Assembly (NCBI GenBank): GCA_026168455.1
Contig: CM047428.1
Location: 20,550,759-20,614,758, forward strand
DNA length: 64,000 bases
Direction of reading: 5' to 3'
Origin: Theocolax elegans
Taxonomy: Eukaryota; Arthropoda; Insecta; Hymenoptera; Cerocephalidae
Shown: piece after piece, positions 34,201 to 41,059 of the stretch
Position numbering within the stretch: position 1 is the first letter of the stretch
How the letters are laid out: each line of letters starts with the position of its first letter
Notes under the pieces: generated by a model
What the model saw: only the letters and a program-made list of their open reading frames with translations
Told to the model about the DNA's origin: nothing
Databases searched by the model: none
Position numbers and translations under genes: made by a program

Positions 34201-36056
34201 ATTTTTATAACAATAATTGTAAGAATTAAATGATTTTTTTATAATTTTTTTATTACGTAGTATCTAAATTTTTGTAATAATTATTGTTAAACATAGTATT
34301 AAAACATTAAATAGCACCGATTAGCACCGATTTGGGAGCATAAAAAGAGCGACGTTAAAATAATAATAAAAAAAAACATTAAATAATTAGAATCTTGGAA
34401 AACAAGTATATTTTACAAAATAAAATTGACAAGCTTGTTCGCTAATAAAAACCCACTTCATAACTTTATTTTTTACTCATATAATTGTAATTTTTAGGAT
34501 GTCGCGTACTCAAATTTTCATAAAAATTTTAATAAGTTTTTGAGTTATAGTAATAGTTACGAACAAGGTTTAAAATATTTTTTATAATAATTTCTAATTT
34601 TTGTAATGCATATTAAAATAGAACTGTAAAAGATAATGTAAGTTAAAGTCTCTATTTCTAACTTTAAGAACATCTTAATCAAATTAACAAAAATTTATCA
34701 AAAATTTGATTTACATGTCCACTTTCAATATTCGACACTTATTTTCTTACGTTAATAACTCAATAGTAAATCTATATTTATAAAAAAATCGATTCTCTTT
34801 CAATACTTATTATTTTGTTTTAATCTAATCCAAAAATTTAACGACCCAATGAAATCAATCGATGACCTGGTAGTAAAAAAAATTTATCGACACTTAGATA
34901 TACCTCTCACTTATAATTTAATTAAAAAAATTTTTTAACAAATCTTAAATTTCACTAATCCTCTTCGTTTCCAAAATTCACCCTAAAAATTTTATTAATT
35001 TTCTTACTTACATTCCAGATGTCTGAACCCGGGCAAATACGCTCAACATTTAGAAAGATGGCTATCTTACTATCCAGCCCAACAATTGCACATAATCGAC
35101 GGTGAGCAATTGCGTCAAAATCCGGTCGAGACCCTCCACGAGCTACAGAGATTTTTGAAAATCAATCCGACGTTTAACTACTCGACGCACTTGAGATACG
35201 ATCCTAAAAAGGGTTTTTTCTGTCAAGTCACCAATGAAGACCGTACCAAATGCCTTGGTAAAAGCAAAGGTCGTCAATACCCACCGATGGAAGATAGGTC
35301 TTATAAATTTTTACAGGTGAATATGGAATAATCCGACATTTTTAAACTACGGTCAAAAAAAGGAAACATTCGTAGTGGAAATTTGAGGATAGGGAAAGCT
35401 ATTTTATTGGACATTTATTATATAGATGATACATTTGTAACTAAAAGAATTTCTAAAAAATTTGGTATATAAATATTTAAGAATTTTTCATCTTTAAAAA
35501 AAATATAAGGAAAAATGAAGAAAAATTATATATTTTAAAATTAGTAGGAACCACTTTATACCCATTAATTATAGAGATTTGTATTACTAAAGTATTATAA
35601 ATTACAAAAAAATATTAAAAAATATTTTTTTTAATAGAGTTTCTTTTTAATATAAAAAATATGGAAAACAATTTCTACAAATTTAGAAGCAAACTAAGTA
35701 AGAAAAAAAAGAAATATTCATATTAAAAATAAAACATTTTGAGGTTAGTCAAAACCATGTATTAGCTATTAATTACTAATATTTATTGTCTAGTTATTCA
35801 CCAAAAAGAAAAAAAGATTTTATAAATCCTTCGATTTCCGCTTCGATGTATATTCTCTAATAGGAAAAACAGTATTCCTCAATAGTAATCGTACAAAAAC
35901 CACAAAAAGATTTTTTGTAATAAAAAATATATTTTTCTTTTTCAGAGGTATTACTCTTCACACAATACGGCATTAGTAAAATTATTAAAACGTTTAGGTT
36001 CGAGGACGATACCGCAATGGCTTAAAGATGATCTAACCGACACGATAATGACCTAG
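1989..36056 (+). CDS. sfl: sulfateless: heparan sulfate N-deacetylase/N-sulfotransferase (NDST), 3' part, ten exons
   Basis: NDST is a bifunctional Golgi membrane enzyme. It removes acetyl groups from GlcNAc in the heparan chain and then N-sulfates the free amine using PAPS, the first step of heparan sulfate modification. Visible exons: 1989-2243, 4239-4430, 29070-29413, 30624-30912, 30989-31117, 32370-32550, 32649-32869, 33465-33743, 35019-35316, 35946-36056. All have AG/GT borders with matching phases, except at 32550 and inside the first exon. The N-deacetylase half shows [42 protein letters not shown] and HHSGVYPVH. The sulfotransferase half shows the 5' PAPS loop GPQKTGTT with the catalytic Lys, the TFEEIQFF Glu, AYSWYQH, and the paired cysteines in [15 protein letters not shown]. 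About the first 100 residues (cytosolic tail, membrane anchor) lie upstream of the window. Family assignment is firm. Insects usually have one NDST gene, hence the symbol. Confidence 0.95.
2335..4110. repeat. direct duplication, copy B (sfl intron downstream of the 1989-2243 exon)
   Basis: Second copy of 1-1819, same orientation. Both begin at TTTAATATATAAATATATTT and end at an AGAGAGAAAAATGTGTGTGT stretch. The two copies bracket one sfl exon, so its flanking introns are paralogous. Either a tandem duplication that included an upstream exon, or an assembly duplication. Confidence 0.92.
4110..4132. repeat. TA microsatellite
   Basis: Uninterrupted TA dinucleotides directly after the GTGTGTGT end of duplication copy B. 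It is inside the intron before the 4239 exon. Confidence 0.9.
4239..4430 (+). CDS. sfl: sfl exon, N-deacetylase domain
   Basis: The acceptor is a T-rich tract ending in TTTTCACAG at 4238; the donor GTACAG starts at 4431. The exon is 64 clean codons in phase 0. It reads from [15 protein letters not shown] through [20 protein letters not shown] to NPLATVIQ, matching the NDST segment PLIRVTK...GTDWTVFQINHSAYQP. Unlike the preceding exon it has no frame breaks. It is followed by the 24.6-kb intron. Confidence 0.93.
4654..4726 (-). tRNA. tRNA-like sequence (probable tRNA pseudogene or SINE head)
   Basis: The minus strand folds as a 73-nt cloverleaf: acceptor stem with 6 of 7 pairs (1-72 is G-A), D stem GGCC/GGCC, anticodon stem CGTGA/TCGCG, 4-nt variable loop, T stem with one C-C mismatch. 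The internal pol III A box (TGGCCTAGTGG, 4708-4718) and B box (GGTTCGACTCC, 4664-4674) match consensus, and a T6 run follows at 4644-4649. The anticodon loop has 8 nt. The only phase with U33 gives GGA (Ser), but a class II variable arm is absent. It therefore looks like a derived tRNA relic or SINE head rather than a working tRNA. The 8-nt loop could also be a one-base assembly error. Confidence 0.55.
4727..5141. other. AT-rich intronic stretch without recognised features
   Basis: Part of the large sfl intron between the tRNA-like sequence and the retrotransposon. It contains a short TTTA run near 5000-5015. I see no coding or RNA signal. Confidence 0.6.
5142..5149. repeat. target-site duplication TTAAAGTA (3' side of the retrotransposon)
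   Basis: TTAAAGTA here recurs at 10698-10705. The two copies bracket the element exactly at its (TAA)n tail and at the end of its GC-richer 5' UTR. Confidence 0.75.
5150..5318 (-). other. retrotransposon 3' UTR with (TAA)n tail
   Basis: On the minus strand the 3' UTR follows the ORF2 stop for about 160 bases and ends in a short TAA repeat rather than poly(A). Such tails are typical of I, LOA and R1-type LINEs. Confidence 0.75.
5319..8756 (-). pseudogene. retrotransposon ORF2: endonuclease, reverse transcriptase, RNase H (broken)
   Basis: First frame 8756-6948: APE endonuclease with [39 protein letters not shown] and [10 protein letters not shown] (catalytic Asn, Glu, Asp, His), then RT entry motifs [20 protein letters not shown] and [13 protein letters not shown]. 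Second frame 6993-5920: GCPQGG...[13 protein letters not shown], catalytic [25 protein letters not shown] and the RNase H start [18 protein letters not shown]. Third frame 5984-5319: [33 protein letters not shown] and a C-terminal [19 protein letters not shown]. Frame 1 to 2 breaks in a C7 run at about 6978-6984. RT motif A (F.D...AFD) is absent between STETALCKI and GCPQGG, and the segment between QAETFAIL and IYSDSR is much shorter than usual. Deletions have therefore removed catalytic parts. Confidence 0.9.
8756..9854 (-). pseudogene. retrotransposon ORF1 (DUF4780-like RNA-binding protein), frameshifted in a C8 run
   Basis: The frame starts at [16 protein letters not shown] (9854) with a long Pro/Lys/Arg-rich region, [20 protein letters not shown], and runs through [19 protein letters not shown]. 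Near 9190-9197 a C8 run (G8 on the coding strand) shifts the frame. The C-terminal half continues in the other frame ([58 protein letters not shown]) to a TAA at 8756-8758. The C-terminal half resembles the DUF4780 domain of ORF1s in insect LOA/R1-like elements. ORF1 proteins of this type bind the element RNA. The TAA overlaps the ORF2 start (TAATG). Confidence 0.82.
9855..10697 (-). other. retrotransposon 5' UTR with likely internal promoter
   Basis: GC-richer leader upstream of ORF1. It holds three copies of CTATAAACGG (minus strand) at 10427-10436, 10388-10397 and 10354-10363, and a 9-bp inverted repeat, TGAGGTTCA/TGAACCTCA, near the 5' terminus (10642-10650 and 10679-10687). LINEs of this group carry their promoter inside the 5' UTR. 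That the repeats form part of it is inference. Confidence 0.6.
10698..10705. repeat. target-site duplication TTAAAGTA (5' side of the retrotransposon)
   Basis: Second copy of the 8-bp flank found at 5142-5149. It sits where the GC-rich element ends and AT-rich intron resumes. Confidence 0.75.
10789..11468. mobile_element. 680-bp foldback (long terminal inverted repeat) element
   Basis: The left arm starts ACAAGGAGAGGTCACACCCT and the right arm ends with its complement, CTCTCCTTGT. The arms are about 310 bases each, largely complementary with small differences, around a loop of about 60 bases at 11098-11160. There is no coding capacity. It resembles a non-autonomous foldback or MITE-like DNA transposon. 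I could not identify a clear target duplication. Confidence 0.85.
11469..13539. other. AT-rich sfl intron; CT-rich patch at 13040-13400
   Basis: No coding signal. There is a (TC)n tract at 12865-12886 and a higher-complexity, pyrimidine-rich stretch at 13040-13400 with several CG dinucleotides, which stands out from its surroundings. It could be a conserved non-coding element, but I cannot test conservation. Confidence 0.4.
13540..14170. repeat. degenerate tandem array, unit roughly 50-60 bp
   Basis: Repeats of the pattern AATAATATTGAATGAAATTC-TAAGAAAT-AATTTG(G)A with many substitutions. At least eight recognisable units. AT-rich decayed minisatellite in the sfl intron. Confidence 0.7.
14171..15217. 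other. AT-rich sfl intron, nothing recognised
   Basis: Low-complexity intronic DNA without coding, RNA or clear repeat structure. Confidence 0.5.
15218..16667. mobile_element. TA-flanked MITE with CACTAAT-rich ends (about 1.45 kb)
   Basis: The inverted ends are CTCTCTAAAAATGAATTAGT on the left and the complement of ATTTTTAGAGAG on the right (one difference), each followed by dense ATTAGTGAAT/ATTCACTAAT palindromes. TA sits immediately outside both ends (15216-15217, 16668-16669), the Tc1/mariner target pattern. The left cluster (15225-15600) includes about 70-bp units. The right cluster is 16365-16660. The interior is AT-rich without an ORF, so the element is non-autonomous. Confidence 0.75.
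15602..17681. repeat. 2.08-kb direct tandem duplication, copy A
   Basis: Starts TAAAAACTTTAAAAATCTC inside the MITE and runs past its right end through about 1 kb of flanking intron, ending ...TTTAAAAGTGGTCC. It abuts copy B with no spacer. Confidence 0.93.
17682..19764. repeat. 2.08-kb direct tandem duplication, copy B
   Basis: Near-perfect repeat of copy A, offset 2080 bases, with scattered one-base indels mainly in homopolymers. It includes a second right end of the MITE (CACTAAT cluster about 18450-18740). The duplication therefore postdates the MITE insertion, or is an assembly artefact. Confidence 0.93.
19907..20168. mobile_element. 226-bp element with 41-bp perfect inverted arms and 18-bp target duplication (Penelope-like or retrozyme-like)
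   Basis: TAAACAATAATAGGGTGT occurs at 19907-19924 and 20151-20168. Between the copies, 19922-19962 is the exact reverse complement of 20084-20124 (41 of 41). The centre (minus strand of 20001-20042) has stem GGACG/CGTCC followed by GAAACGTCGGCAT, the 3' half of a hammerhead ribozyme core. Penelope-like elements carry inverted pLTRs, variable target duplications and hammerhead motifs, so I infer a truncated or non-autonomous member. There is no coding capacity. Confidence 0.7.
20169..21737. other. AT-rich sfl intron with ATCAAC-type short repeats
   Basis: No gene. Imperfect ATCAAC/ACATCA runs appear from about 21290 (GATATCAACATCAACATCAG) and recur to about 22030, interrupted by the foldback element at 21738-21972. 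Confidence 0.55.
21738..21972. mobile_element. foldback MITE of about 235 bp
   Basis: The left arm, containing TTACTATTTTAATGGTAAA, GAGGACAGACTT and ATTATTAATGGTAAAAATTG, is mirrored by the right arm CAATTTTTACCATTATTAAT ... AAGTCTGTCCTC ... TTTACCATTAAAATAGTAA. The outer ends are CACTATCCCGAGAAAA and TTTTTCTCAGTG (imperfect). Small central loop. No ORF. Confidence 0.8.
22217..22241. repeat. AC/GT microsatellite
   Basis: Uninterrupted AC dinucleotides inside the sfl intron. Confidence 0.95.
22242..26780. other. sfl intron: decayed short repeats and a GC-richer block at 25460-25880
   Basis: 22660-23160 and 25920-26420 contain recurring TTTTGAGGTTAGA-like motifs in long, decayed units. 25460-25880 is distinctly richer in C and G, with CAGCTG, TTATCACC and GATAAGG-like sites; it could be an intronic enhancer. 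No exon is apparent. Confidence 0.4.
26781..27290. repeat. two-unit degenerate tandem repeat, about 245-bp unit
   Basis: CAAATACTGAATTGAATTGA begins near 26782 and again near 27027, followed in both by ATATTTACTAAATTTTAATA, GATTCAATTCA and CCGAATA landmarks. The copies are substantially diverged. Confidence 0.75.
27291..28079. other. sfl intron with a GC-richer block at 27550-27870
   Basis: 27550-27870 has higher complexity than its surroundings, with a CTTTTCCTTTTCAG acceptor-like tract at 27643-27656. The open frame after it matches no part of NDST, so I do not call an exon. Confidence 0.35.
28080..28990. repeat. degenerate array of TTTGAAATCATTTGAA units
   Basis: More than fifteen recurrences of TTTGAAATCA(T/C)TTGAA with AT-rich spacers, giving a period near 35-45 bp. 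It ends about 80 bases before the sfl exon at 29070. Confidence 0.75.
29070..29413 (+). CDS. sfl: sfl exon, N-deacetylase core
   Basis: The acceptor is TTTCATCAG and the donor GTATGT starts at 29414. The exon has 344 bases and ends in phase 2 (AG|G). It encodes [20 protein letters not shown], then [19 protein letters not shown] and [25 protein letters not shown] is the acidic motif shared by NDST deacetylase domains, and the exon is one of the most conserved parts of the family. Confidence 0.95.
29414..30623. other. sfl intron (1.2 kb), nothing recognised
   Basis: AT-rich intron between two confident sfl exons. No coding or repeat structure stands out. Confidence 0.6.
30624..30912 (+). CDS. 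sfl: sfl exon, N-deacetylase domain with HHSGVYPVH motif
   Basis: The acceptor is GACGGCAG and the donor GTAAAT starts at 30913. The first base completes the Arg codon split by the previous exon. It encodes [40 protein letters not shown] and [20 protein letters not shown], ending [10 protein letters not shown]. The His-rich segments are strongly conserved in NDSTs. Confidence 0.95.
30989..31117 (+). CDS. sfl: sfl exon, end of N-deacetylase domain
   Basis: The exon is 43 codons in phase 0 after a 76-base intron. Acceptor GTTTCAG; donor GTAAGC at 31118. It reads [20 protein letters not shown] followed by [20 protein letters not shown] and YNP, nearly colinear with vertebrate NDST1. Confidence 0.95.
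31390..32225. repeat. degenerate minisatellite, unit about 55-65 bp (GATAAGTGTAGATTTCTGTTAGTG...)
   Basis: At least ten diverged units in the sfl intron 31118-32369. Each unit has a core like TCGATAAGTGTAGATTTCTG, then TTAGTGTAGTTNTTTC and ATAATTTTTGAG. Related single units occur elsewhere in the window (for example 39785-39815, 51005-51035). Confidence 0.8.
32370..32550 (+). CDS. sfl: sfl exon, linker before the sulfotransferase domain
   Basis: The acceptor is ACATTGCAG. The exon encodes [20 protein letters not shown], then [19 protein letters not shown] and [14 protein letters not shown]. The most plausible donor is GTGTAT at 32551, which leaves 181 bases, one more than whole codons, while the next exon starts cleanly in phase 0. 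The run GGGG at 32548-32551 may hold one extra G, or bases may be missing. Confidence 0.9.
32649..32869 (+). CDS. sfl: sfl exon, start of the sulfotransferase domain (PAPS 5' loop)
   Basis: Acceptor TTCTTGCAG at 32648. The exon encodes [19 protein letters not shown] and then [18 protein letters not shown], the 5'-phosphosulfate-binding loop with the Lys that is catalytic in NDST1. [19 protein letters not shown] follows, with the Glu thought to act as catalytic base. The donor GTATGA at 32870 splits the Trp codon of DWY, so the open frame continuing to 32942 is intron. Confidence 0.94.
32870..33464. other. sfl intron, nothing recognised
   Basis: AT-rich intron of about 0.6 kb between the two sulfotransferase exons. 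Confidence 0.6.
33465..33743 (+). CDS. sfl: sfl exon, sulfotransferase core (PAPS 3' region)
   Basis: Acceptor AATTTTCAG; the first G completes the Trp codon, giving [13 protein letters not shown]. It continues [20 protein letters not shown] and [32 protein letters not shown] is the 3'-phosphate-binding strand and helix of PAPS sulfotransferases, with the conserved His. The donor GTAAAA at 33744 splits an Arg codon. Confidence 0.94.
33744..35018. other. sfl intron (1.3 kb), nothing recognised
   Basis: AT-rich intron without coding signal. Confidence 0.6.
35019..35316 (+). CDS. sfl: sfl exon, C-terminal sulfotransferase with Cys pair
   Basis: Acceptor CATTCCAG; the first A completes the split Arg codon, then [19 protein letters not shown] and [20 protein letters not shown] follow. 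The tail FDPKKG-like segment [20 protein letters not shown] carries the two cysteines that form the family disulfide and the Lys-rich substrate loop. Donor GTGAAT at 35317. Confidence 0.94.
35317..35945. other. sfl last intron, nothing recognised
   Basis: AT-rich, ending in a T-rich tract and TTTTTCAG before the last coding exon. Confidence 0.6.
35946..36056 (+). CDS. sfl: sfl last coding exon
   Basis: Acceptor TTTTTCAG. The exon has 36 codons plus TAG at 36054-36056: [20 protein letters not shown] then [16 protein letters not shown]. It matches the YYRDHNVELSKLLHKLGQ-type end of NDSTs, so the C-terminus is complete. Confidence 0.94.
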   Translation, partial: RYYSSHNTALVKLLKRLGSRTIPQWLKDDLTDTIMT

Positions 36057-39000
36057 CAAACGTTAATCGAGTGAACAATTAACGTCTCGTTGTAAATTAC
36101 ATTGTACAGAAAATGAATTTTTATTCGTCAGCCTATAATGAGAGCCTAAATGAGAGAGAGAAAAAAAAGAAGAAATGGATAACTAGTCATTATTAAAGAA
36201 AACAAAGTTATCGTGTTTTTTTCTTTTTTATAAAATAAAAAATAGATTTTTTTGTACGAGCTATATATACGTATATATCAATCAGTGCCATTCTGTTTAT
36301 TTTTTCCATAAATAGTTCAAACGATATATATCATTATCGAAAAGGAAAAGAAAAAGAAACGTCGGACCAAATTAGACGCTTTTTCTTTTTTTTACGAAAG
36401 TGTCACTGCAACAATTTTTGAAGCACAAAACTTTACATTGATTTGTATTATCGTTGATAAAACGACCAATAACTGAAACTGCACAATTAATTTGTAATAA
36501 CGGGGAATGAAAATTTTTTCTTTTTATGTTATTTTTCAAGAAAAAAATAAAAAAAATAAACAAAAAGCTTATGCGATACACTGTGTAATAGCGAATAACG
36601 ATCATTGTTGTGTGTACAGTCTTTATCCTTGTATATTTTGACAATACGGTTTGAAAGAATTCGAATGACTATTCTGTAATGGCTCTAATAATACTGCATT
36701 CGTTTTGTACATTGCTGTAAAAACAAAAGTAATATTTTTAGTGATGTATTTTACAGTGATACGCTGACTGGAAAAAAAGAGAAAAAAGATAAGACATTGA
36801 TATAAGTACAATTGTTACTGTATTGCGTTTTGAGATGTCGAAGAAGTCCATTTTGTTGGTTACATAGAATTTTCTTTTTGATAGAAGGTAAAGGGATTAA
36901 AATTTAGAAAAAATGAGCGATATTAATTTCTTGTGTTATTGTTGATTTTTGTTAAAAATGTTGTAATTAATTTAATCTAATGTGACTTTTGATACCGTGT
37001 TTTTCTATCATTTACCACAGGATGTTTCGGGAAGTATATCATTGAATGTACTAAAGTTTTAATGACAATATCTTTTCTTTTTATATTAATCTTTACAGAT
37101 TATCTTACTGCGCAGTATCCATTGAATTATGATTAACAAAAAAAAAATTTATTTGCAAAAATATTGCGACAAGTTAAACAAAATTTGTATAAAGGCTGAT
37201 GATCATTTGTTTAAATATTATTACTGCTTTTTGTACTTGTCTTGCTTCATATTAGCGGACTAAAATCGGATCAAATTCTCAAAATGTTCAATGAAGTACT
37301 TTATAGAATATATTCTACGGTTTGCAAGAATTATATTATACATTTGATATAATAAAATGTGATTAAAAGATGTAGATTTACAAAAATATTGCAAAAATAT
37401 TTTAATTATTTTTTTATTTATAGTTCTGCTTCCTACAAGTAGTTTAATATTTAAGTTCTTTTATGAAATACTTCTTACACGCTGGTAAAAATTGATGGTA
37501 TAGAGTCTCAATTGTTTAAAATTGCTAAAGGTTTAGAACAAAAGTTAATAATAACACAATTTGTTAAAAAAAACATAATTTAATGAAAATAAATTATTTT
37601 TTCTAAATTTTAAGGATACGTTAAAATCAAATAAAAATTCAAATTTCCCGCTTTTAATATGTATACGATTTTTAATTCATATTAATATCTGTGTATCAAT
37701 TTATTAAAAAACAAAGAGAACTTTGCCTTGAGTGTATAAAAAATTGAATGACTTGTAGAAAATAATCCATTTAAACTTAACAGAGCAATTATCAAACAAA
37801 GGCCAATGTTTTCTTTATTTTCATCTAAATTAAATATTTAATTACGTTAAAAAAAACCATAAAAATATTAAACGCGGAAAATTTGAATTTCCAATTATTA
37901 AAAAATCAAACTTTTTCATTAAACTCAAACCTCAAATAAAACTTCTTCGGCAACTTCTATCTCAATTTTTTTGTATAAAATATATTATTTGATAAAGAGA
38001 AAATGACAGCTATATAAACCGCGCGCAATAAACGTAAATTGCAATACGATCAACACGTAAACACGCTTCGAAAAATTTGAGAAAAAAATAAGATTGTGCA
38101 GCTACGTATACATATTATATACATATATCGAGCGTGATTTTACGATAAGAAAATAGGAAGAAAGAAAAATGTAACTCATATCAGGCCGAGTTTTTTTTGG
38201 CGATTTTTACAGATATTTACAAAAGAAGAATATACAAAGCACACACTACCATATTTCATATATACTTAAAGTAACAGTCATCCAAAAATGTTGTATAAAT
38301 TATATTTCTCTTTTTTTTATATATATACACACACCTTTCACGTTTTACTCGTAGTTTGATAAAAAAAAATTTTCTTTTTGTACTTAAATATTTATTTTAA
38401 GTTATTAACCATACTTGGAACTTATACATATACATATATACATATATATATATATTTTTATACTTACATTTTTACTTGTACATAATTTTTCTACATCGAT
38501 GACTGTTGAATTAAGTATCGTTTTTTCTTCTTTTTTTCGTAAAAGCATATCATTTTTTCCCTCAAGCCATGTATGTTGTATACTAAGAGAAGCGCAAATC
38601 TTTGTAAAAAGAAAAAATGTTTTTTTCTCATTGAGTGTAAAAAAAGAAAATGTGAGACACATTTTTTTTCGTGCGATATACTCGCGTTGCCATAAATGTT
38701 ATATATGCGTTAAAAAGAAATGAAAATGTAGGAGATCATTGTAATTGTTCTCTCTCTTCATTCTTTATTCTATTGCGTTTGTACATTTGTTTTCCCATTT
38801 TTTTATACTGTCGTTAAGCCGAGTTAACGAATCGTGTACAAAGTTCATTGTTAATACGGATAAATAATAATTATGATGATAACGAATATCTGGTGTTTTG
38901 TCTACTTTTATTTAGGATAGTTTTTGTTGGTTGGGTGACCAACTATTTTTTATTAATATATTACCTTTTTCTATTTATATTTATACAATTTTAGTTATTG

Positions 39001-40314
39001 ATAAGAATAATTTGTTACTTTTGTTAAATATCAATGGTTTTTATTTATACAAAGTTTTATTTATTATTTTTTTTTTAAGTTTTTTAATGGTTAATGGATA
39101 AAATATATTCTTTCTTTCTTATGTATCAATTTTTTTTAACCTTTCACAATTAAAAATTTTATTTAATATCTTTTTTCTGAATTTTAAATAGGTAGATTTT
39201 TAATAAAATTTTTTTTAATCTTTTAATTATTGTACAAATTCAATTTTTTTACCAAACTATAACTAAATTTGAATTTGTGAACAACATTTTTGAATATTTT
39301 TTTAAGTTATTCATTAACTTGCATATTAATATATTAAATATCTTGAAAAATTATTCTTTATATTTCCATAATTTCTATTTATAAAAATTAGGTTTCTTTT
39401 CTGTATATATAAGTTGTAAGTATATTTGATTTTCTAATTGTAACAAAAATGATAAGATAAGTATAATCACCTTCCGTTTAATTTATAAGATATGTAACTA
39501 TTTTCCAAAAAAAAATTATTTTTTATTGGTCCAAATTGTAATATAAAATTCAATTGAAAAATTGAAAGTATTATTAAAAGAGGTTGTCGAATTTTGAAAT
39601 TTGTTAGGATTTTTATTTTTCATTAAGTTAAAATTATTGAATTTTTTCAGAAAATCTGTTCTGGCAGAACCTTTTTTCCGATTCAACGTTATTTATTAAT
39701 TGTTTTATAAAAATTATTTTTCAAAAGATTTTTTTAAATGATTTTGTATTTATTAATATGTTAGAATTTATTTAATAATTCATGTCAATAAGTGTAGATT
39801 CCTGTAATTACGATTTTCATAATTTCTTATATGTAGAATAAGTATGATCATACAAAATTTTGTTAATCAAAGAAATATTATATTTTCTTTCAAAAATAAT
39901 TCTGTCACCTTTTTTAACACTTTTTAAAATTTTATACATTAATTTTAATTTTTTAAACTGTATGTATAGCGGTATCCGTAGATTCCTGTAATTCATATGC
40001 AATAACGCCAACTCCTGAAAGAAAAATCCCTAGATTTGGAACAGTAGTGCCACTACATGATGTCTACAAAATACAAATATTCCTGTGTGTGTACACACAC
40101 TACACACTACCCCCCCCCCCTACATACACACACAGTGTATAAACATAACCTTGAAAAAATTATATACAAAGTGCTGGACGTTGCTGCAAAGAGAAGAAAA
40201 TAAATCGACTCTTACAAAATTGACCAAATATGATATTTTAAGTTTAAGTGACTAAACTAAATTTTAACATAAAAATAATTTATTATCAAGTAGACGTATA
40301 AGTGAACAACAAAA
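36057..40314. other. sfl 3' UTR and sfl-MED18 intergenic region
   Basis: AT-rich with many candidate AATAAA-type signals (for example near 38865), so the sfl transcript end cannot be fixed. Several TA or CA microsatellite tracts occur (about 38320-38335, 38425-38455). 40080-40135 has CA/GT runs around a C10 run. No coding ORF is credible. Confidence 0.5.
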
Positions 40315-40968
40315 ATGACTGCACCAATAGGTACTGCGATGGACAGTCTGAGTGCTGCTTTAAAATCTAAAATCATACCAAATCAGGAATATTATCTACA
40401 AGGTTCAGTTCTTGACAGTGCTGTCGAAGTGCTATTACATAGATTAAGAGGACTTTGCGACAATGTTGACACAGGACCAGAAACGTTTCATGATCATGAG
40501 ATGTGTTTCAGCATACGAAGAGGACCGCCACCAGAAGTTCCATTGCTTTTACGTGTAAGACGTGCTTTGGATTATCAAGATATGCCTTGGCAATTGAGAT
40601 ACATAGGTCAGCCTGAGTTAGGTGACAAATCACAACCAACAGTTGTTCGTAGTAGTTTGGACATAGCTACAAGTAACACGGTTGTTGAATTCCTTACCGA
40701 ATTGGGTTGTATCTTGGATTTTGAGTACATTATTCGTGGATACATGTTTAGAAAAGGTAGGATGAAGGTGACTGTTTCAAAGATATTTAAAATGTGCCAA
40801 TCCAAATTGCCAGACAACGTGGAGCCCATATCCCAGAGTTATCTTGTAGAATTAAGCGTCTTGGCGCCTAGTGGACAAAATGCCATTGCTGAAGATATAA
40901 GAATATTCGCAGAACAATTAAAGCCTCTGGTGCAATTGGAAAAAATTAATTATATGAGGCAGCATTAG
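40315..40968 (+). CDS. MED18: Mediator of RNA polymerase II transcription subunit 18
   Basis: A single intact 217-codon frame. MED18 is a nuclear protein of the Mediator head module. It folds as a beta-barrel and pairs with MED20, tethered by the MED8 C-terminus, helping link activators to RNA polymerase II. Family landmarks in order: QEYYLQGSVLDSAVEVLLHR (about residues 24-43), LRGLCDN (44-50), ETFHDHEMCFSIRRG, PWQLRYIGQPELGDK (about 92-106), RSSLDIATSNTVVEFLTELG, FEYIIRGYMFRKGRMKV (about 138-154), SYLVELSVLAPSGQ and the C-terminal FAEQLKPLVQLEKI. Length is close to the usual 205-215 residues, with a slightly longer N-terminus. The start ATG at 40315 is the first in frame and precedes the conserved QEYYLQGSV. 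No intron. Same strand as sfl, 4.3 kb downstream. Identification is firm. Confidence 0.97.
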   Translation: MTAPIGTAMDSLSAALKSKIIPNQEYYLQGSVLDSAVEVLLHRLRGLCDNVDTGPETFHDHEMCFSIRRGPPPEVPLLLRVRRALDYQDMPWQLRYIGQPELGDKSQPTVVRSSLDIATSNTVVEFLTELGCILDFEYIIRGYMFRKGRMKVTVSKIFKMCQSKLPDNVEPISQSYLVELSVLAPSGQNAIAEDIRIFAEQLKPLVQLEKINYMRQH

Positions 40969-41003
40969 ATTTTTAGATTTTTATTTGAGTTAAGTATATT
41001 TGT

Positions 41004-41009
41004 AATAAA
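41004..41009 (+). terminator. poly(A) signal AATAAA of MED18 (first candidate)
   Basis: AATAAA 36 bases after the MED18 stop. A second AATAAA lies at 41054-41059 and may be the one used. Which is functional cannot be told from sequence. Confidence 0.5.
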
Positions 41010-41059
41010 CGAGGTTATTTATTTTCTATAATTGTATATTCTTTGTAACAAAGAATAAA

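Noticed and set aside
40080..40140. CACACAC tracts around a C10 run resembling a CRISPR-like or structured repeat
   Set aside because: Simple microsatellite DNA in a eukaryotic intergenic region; no repeat-spacer structure.
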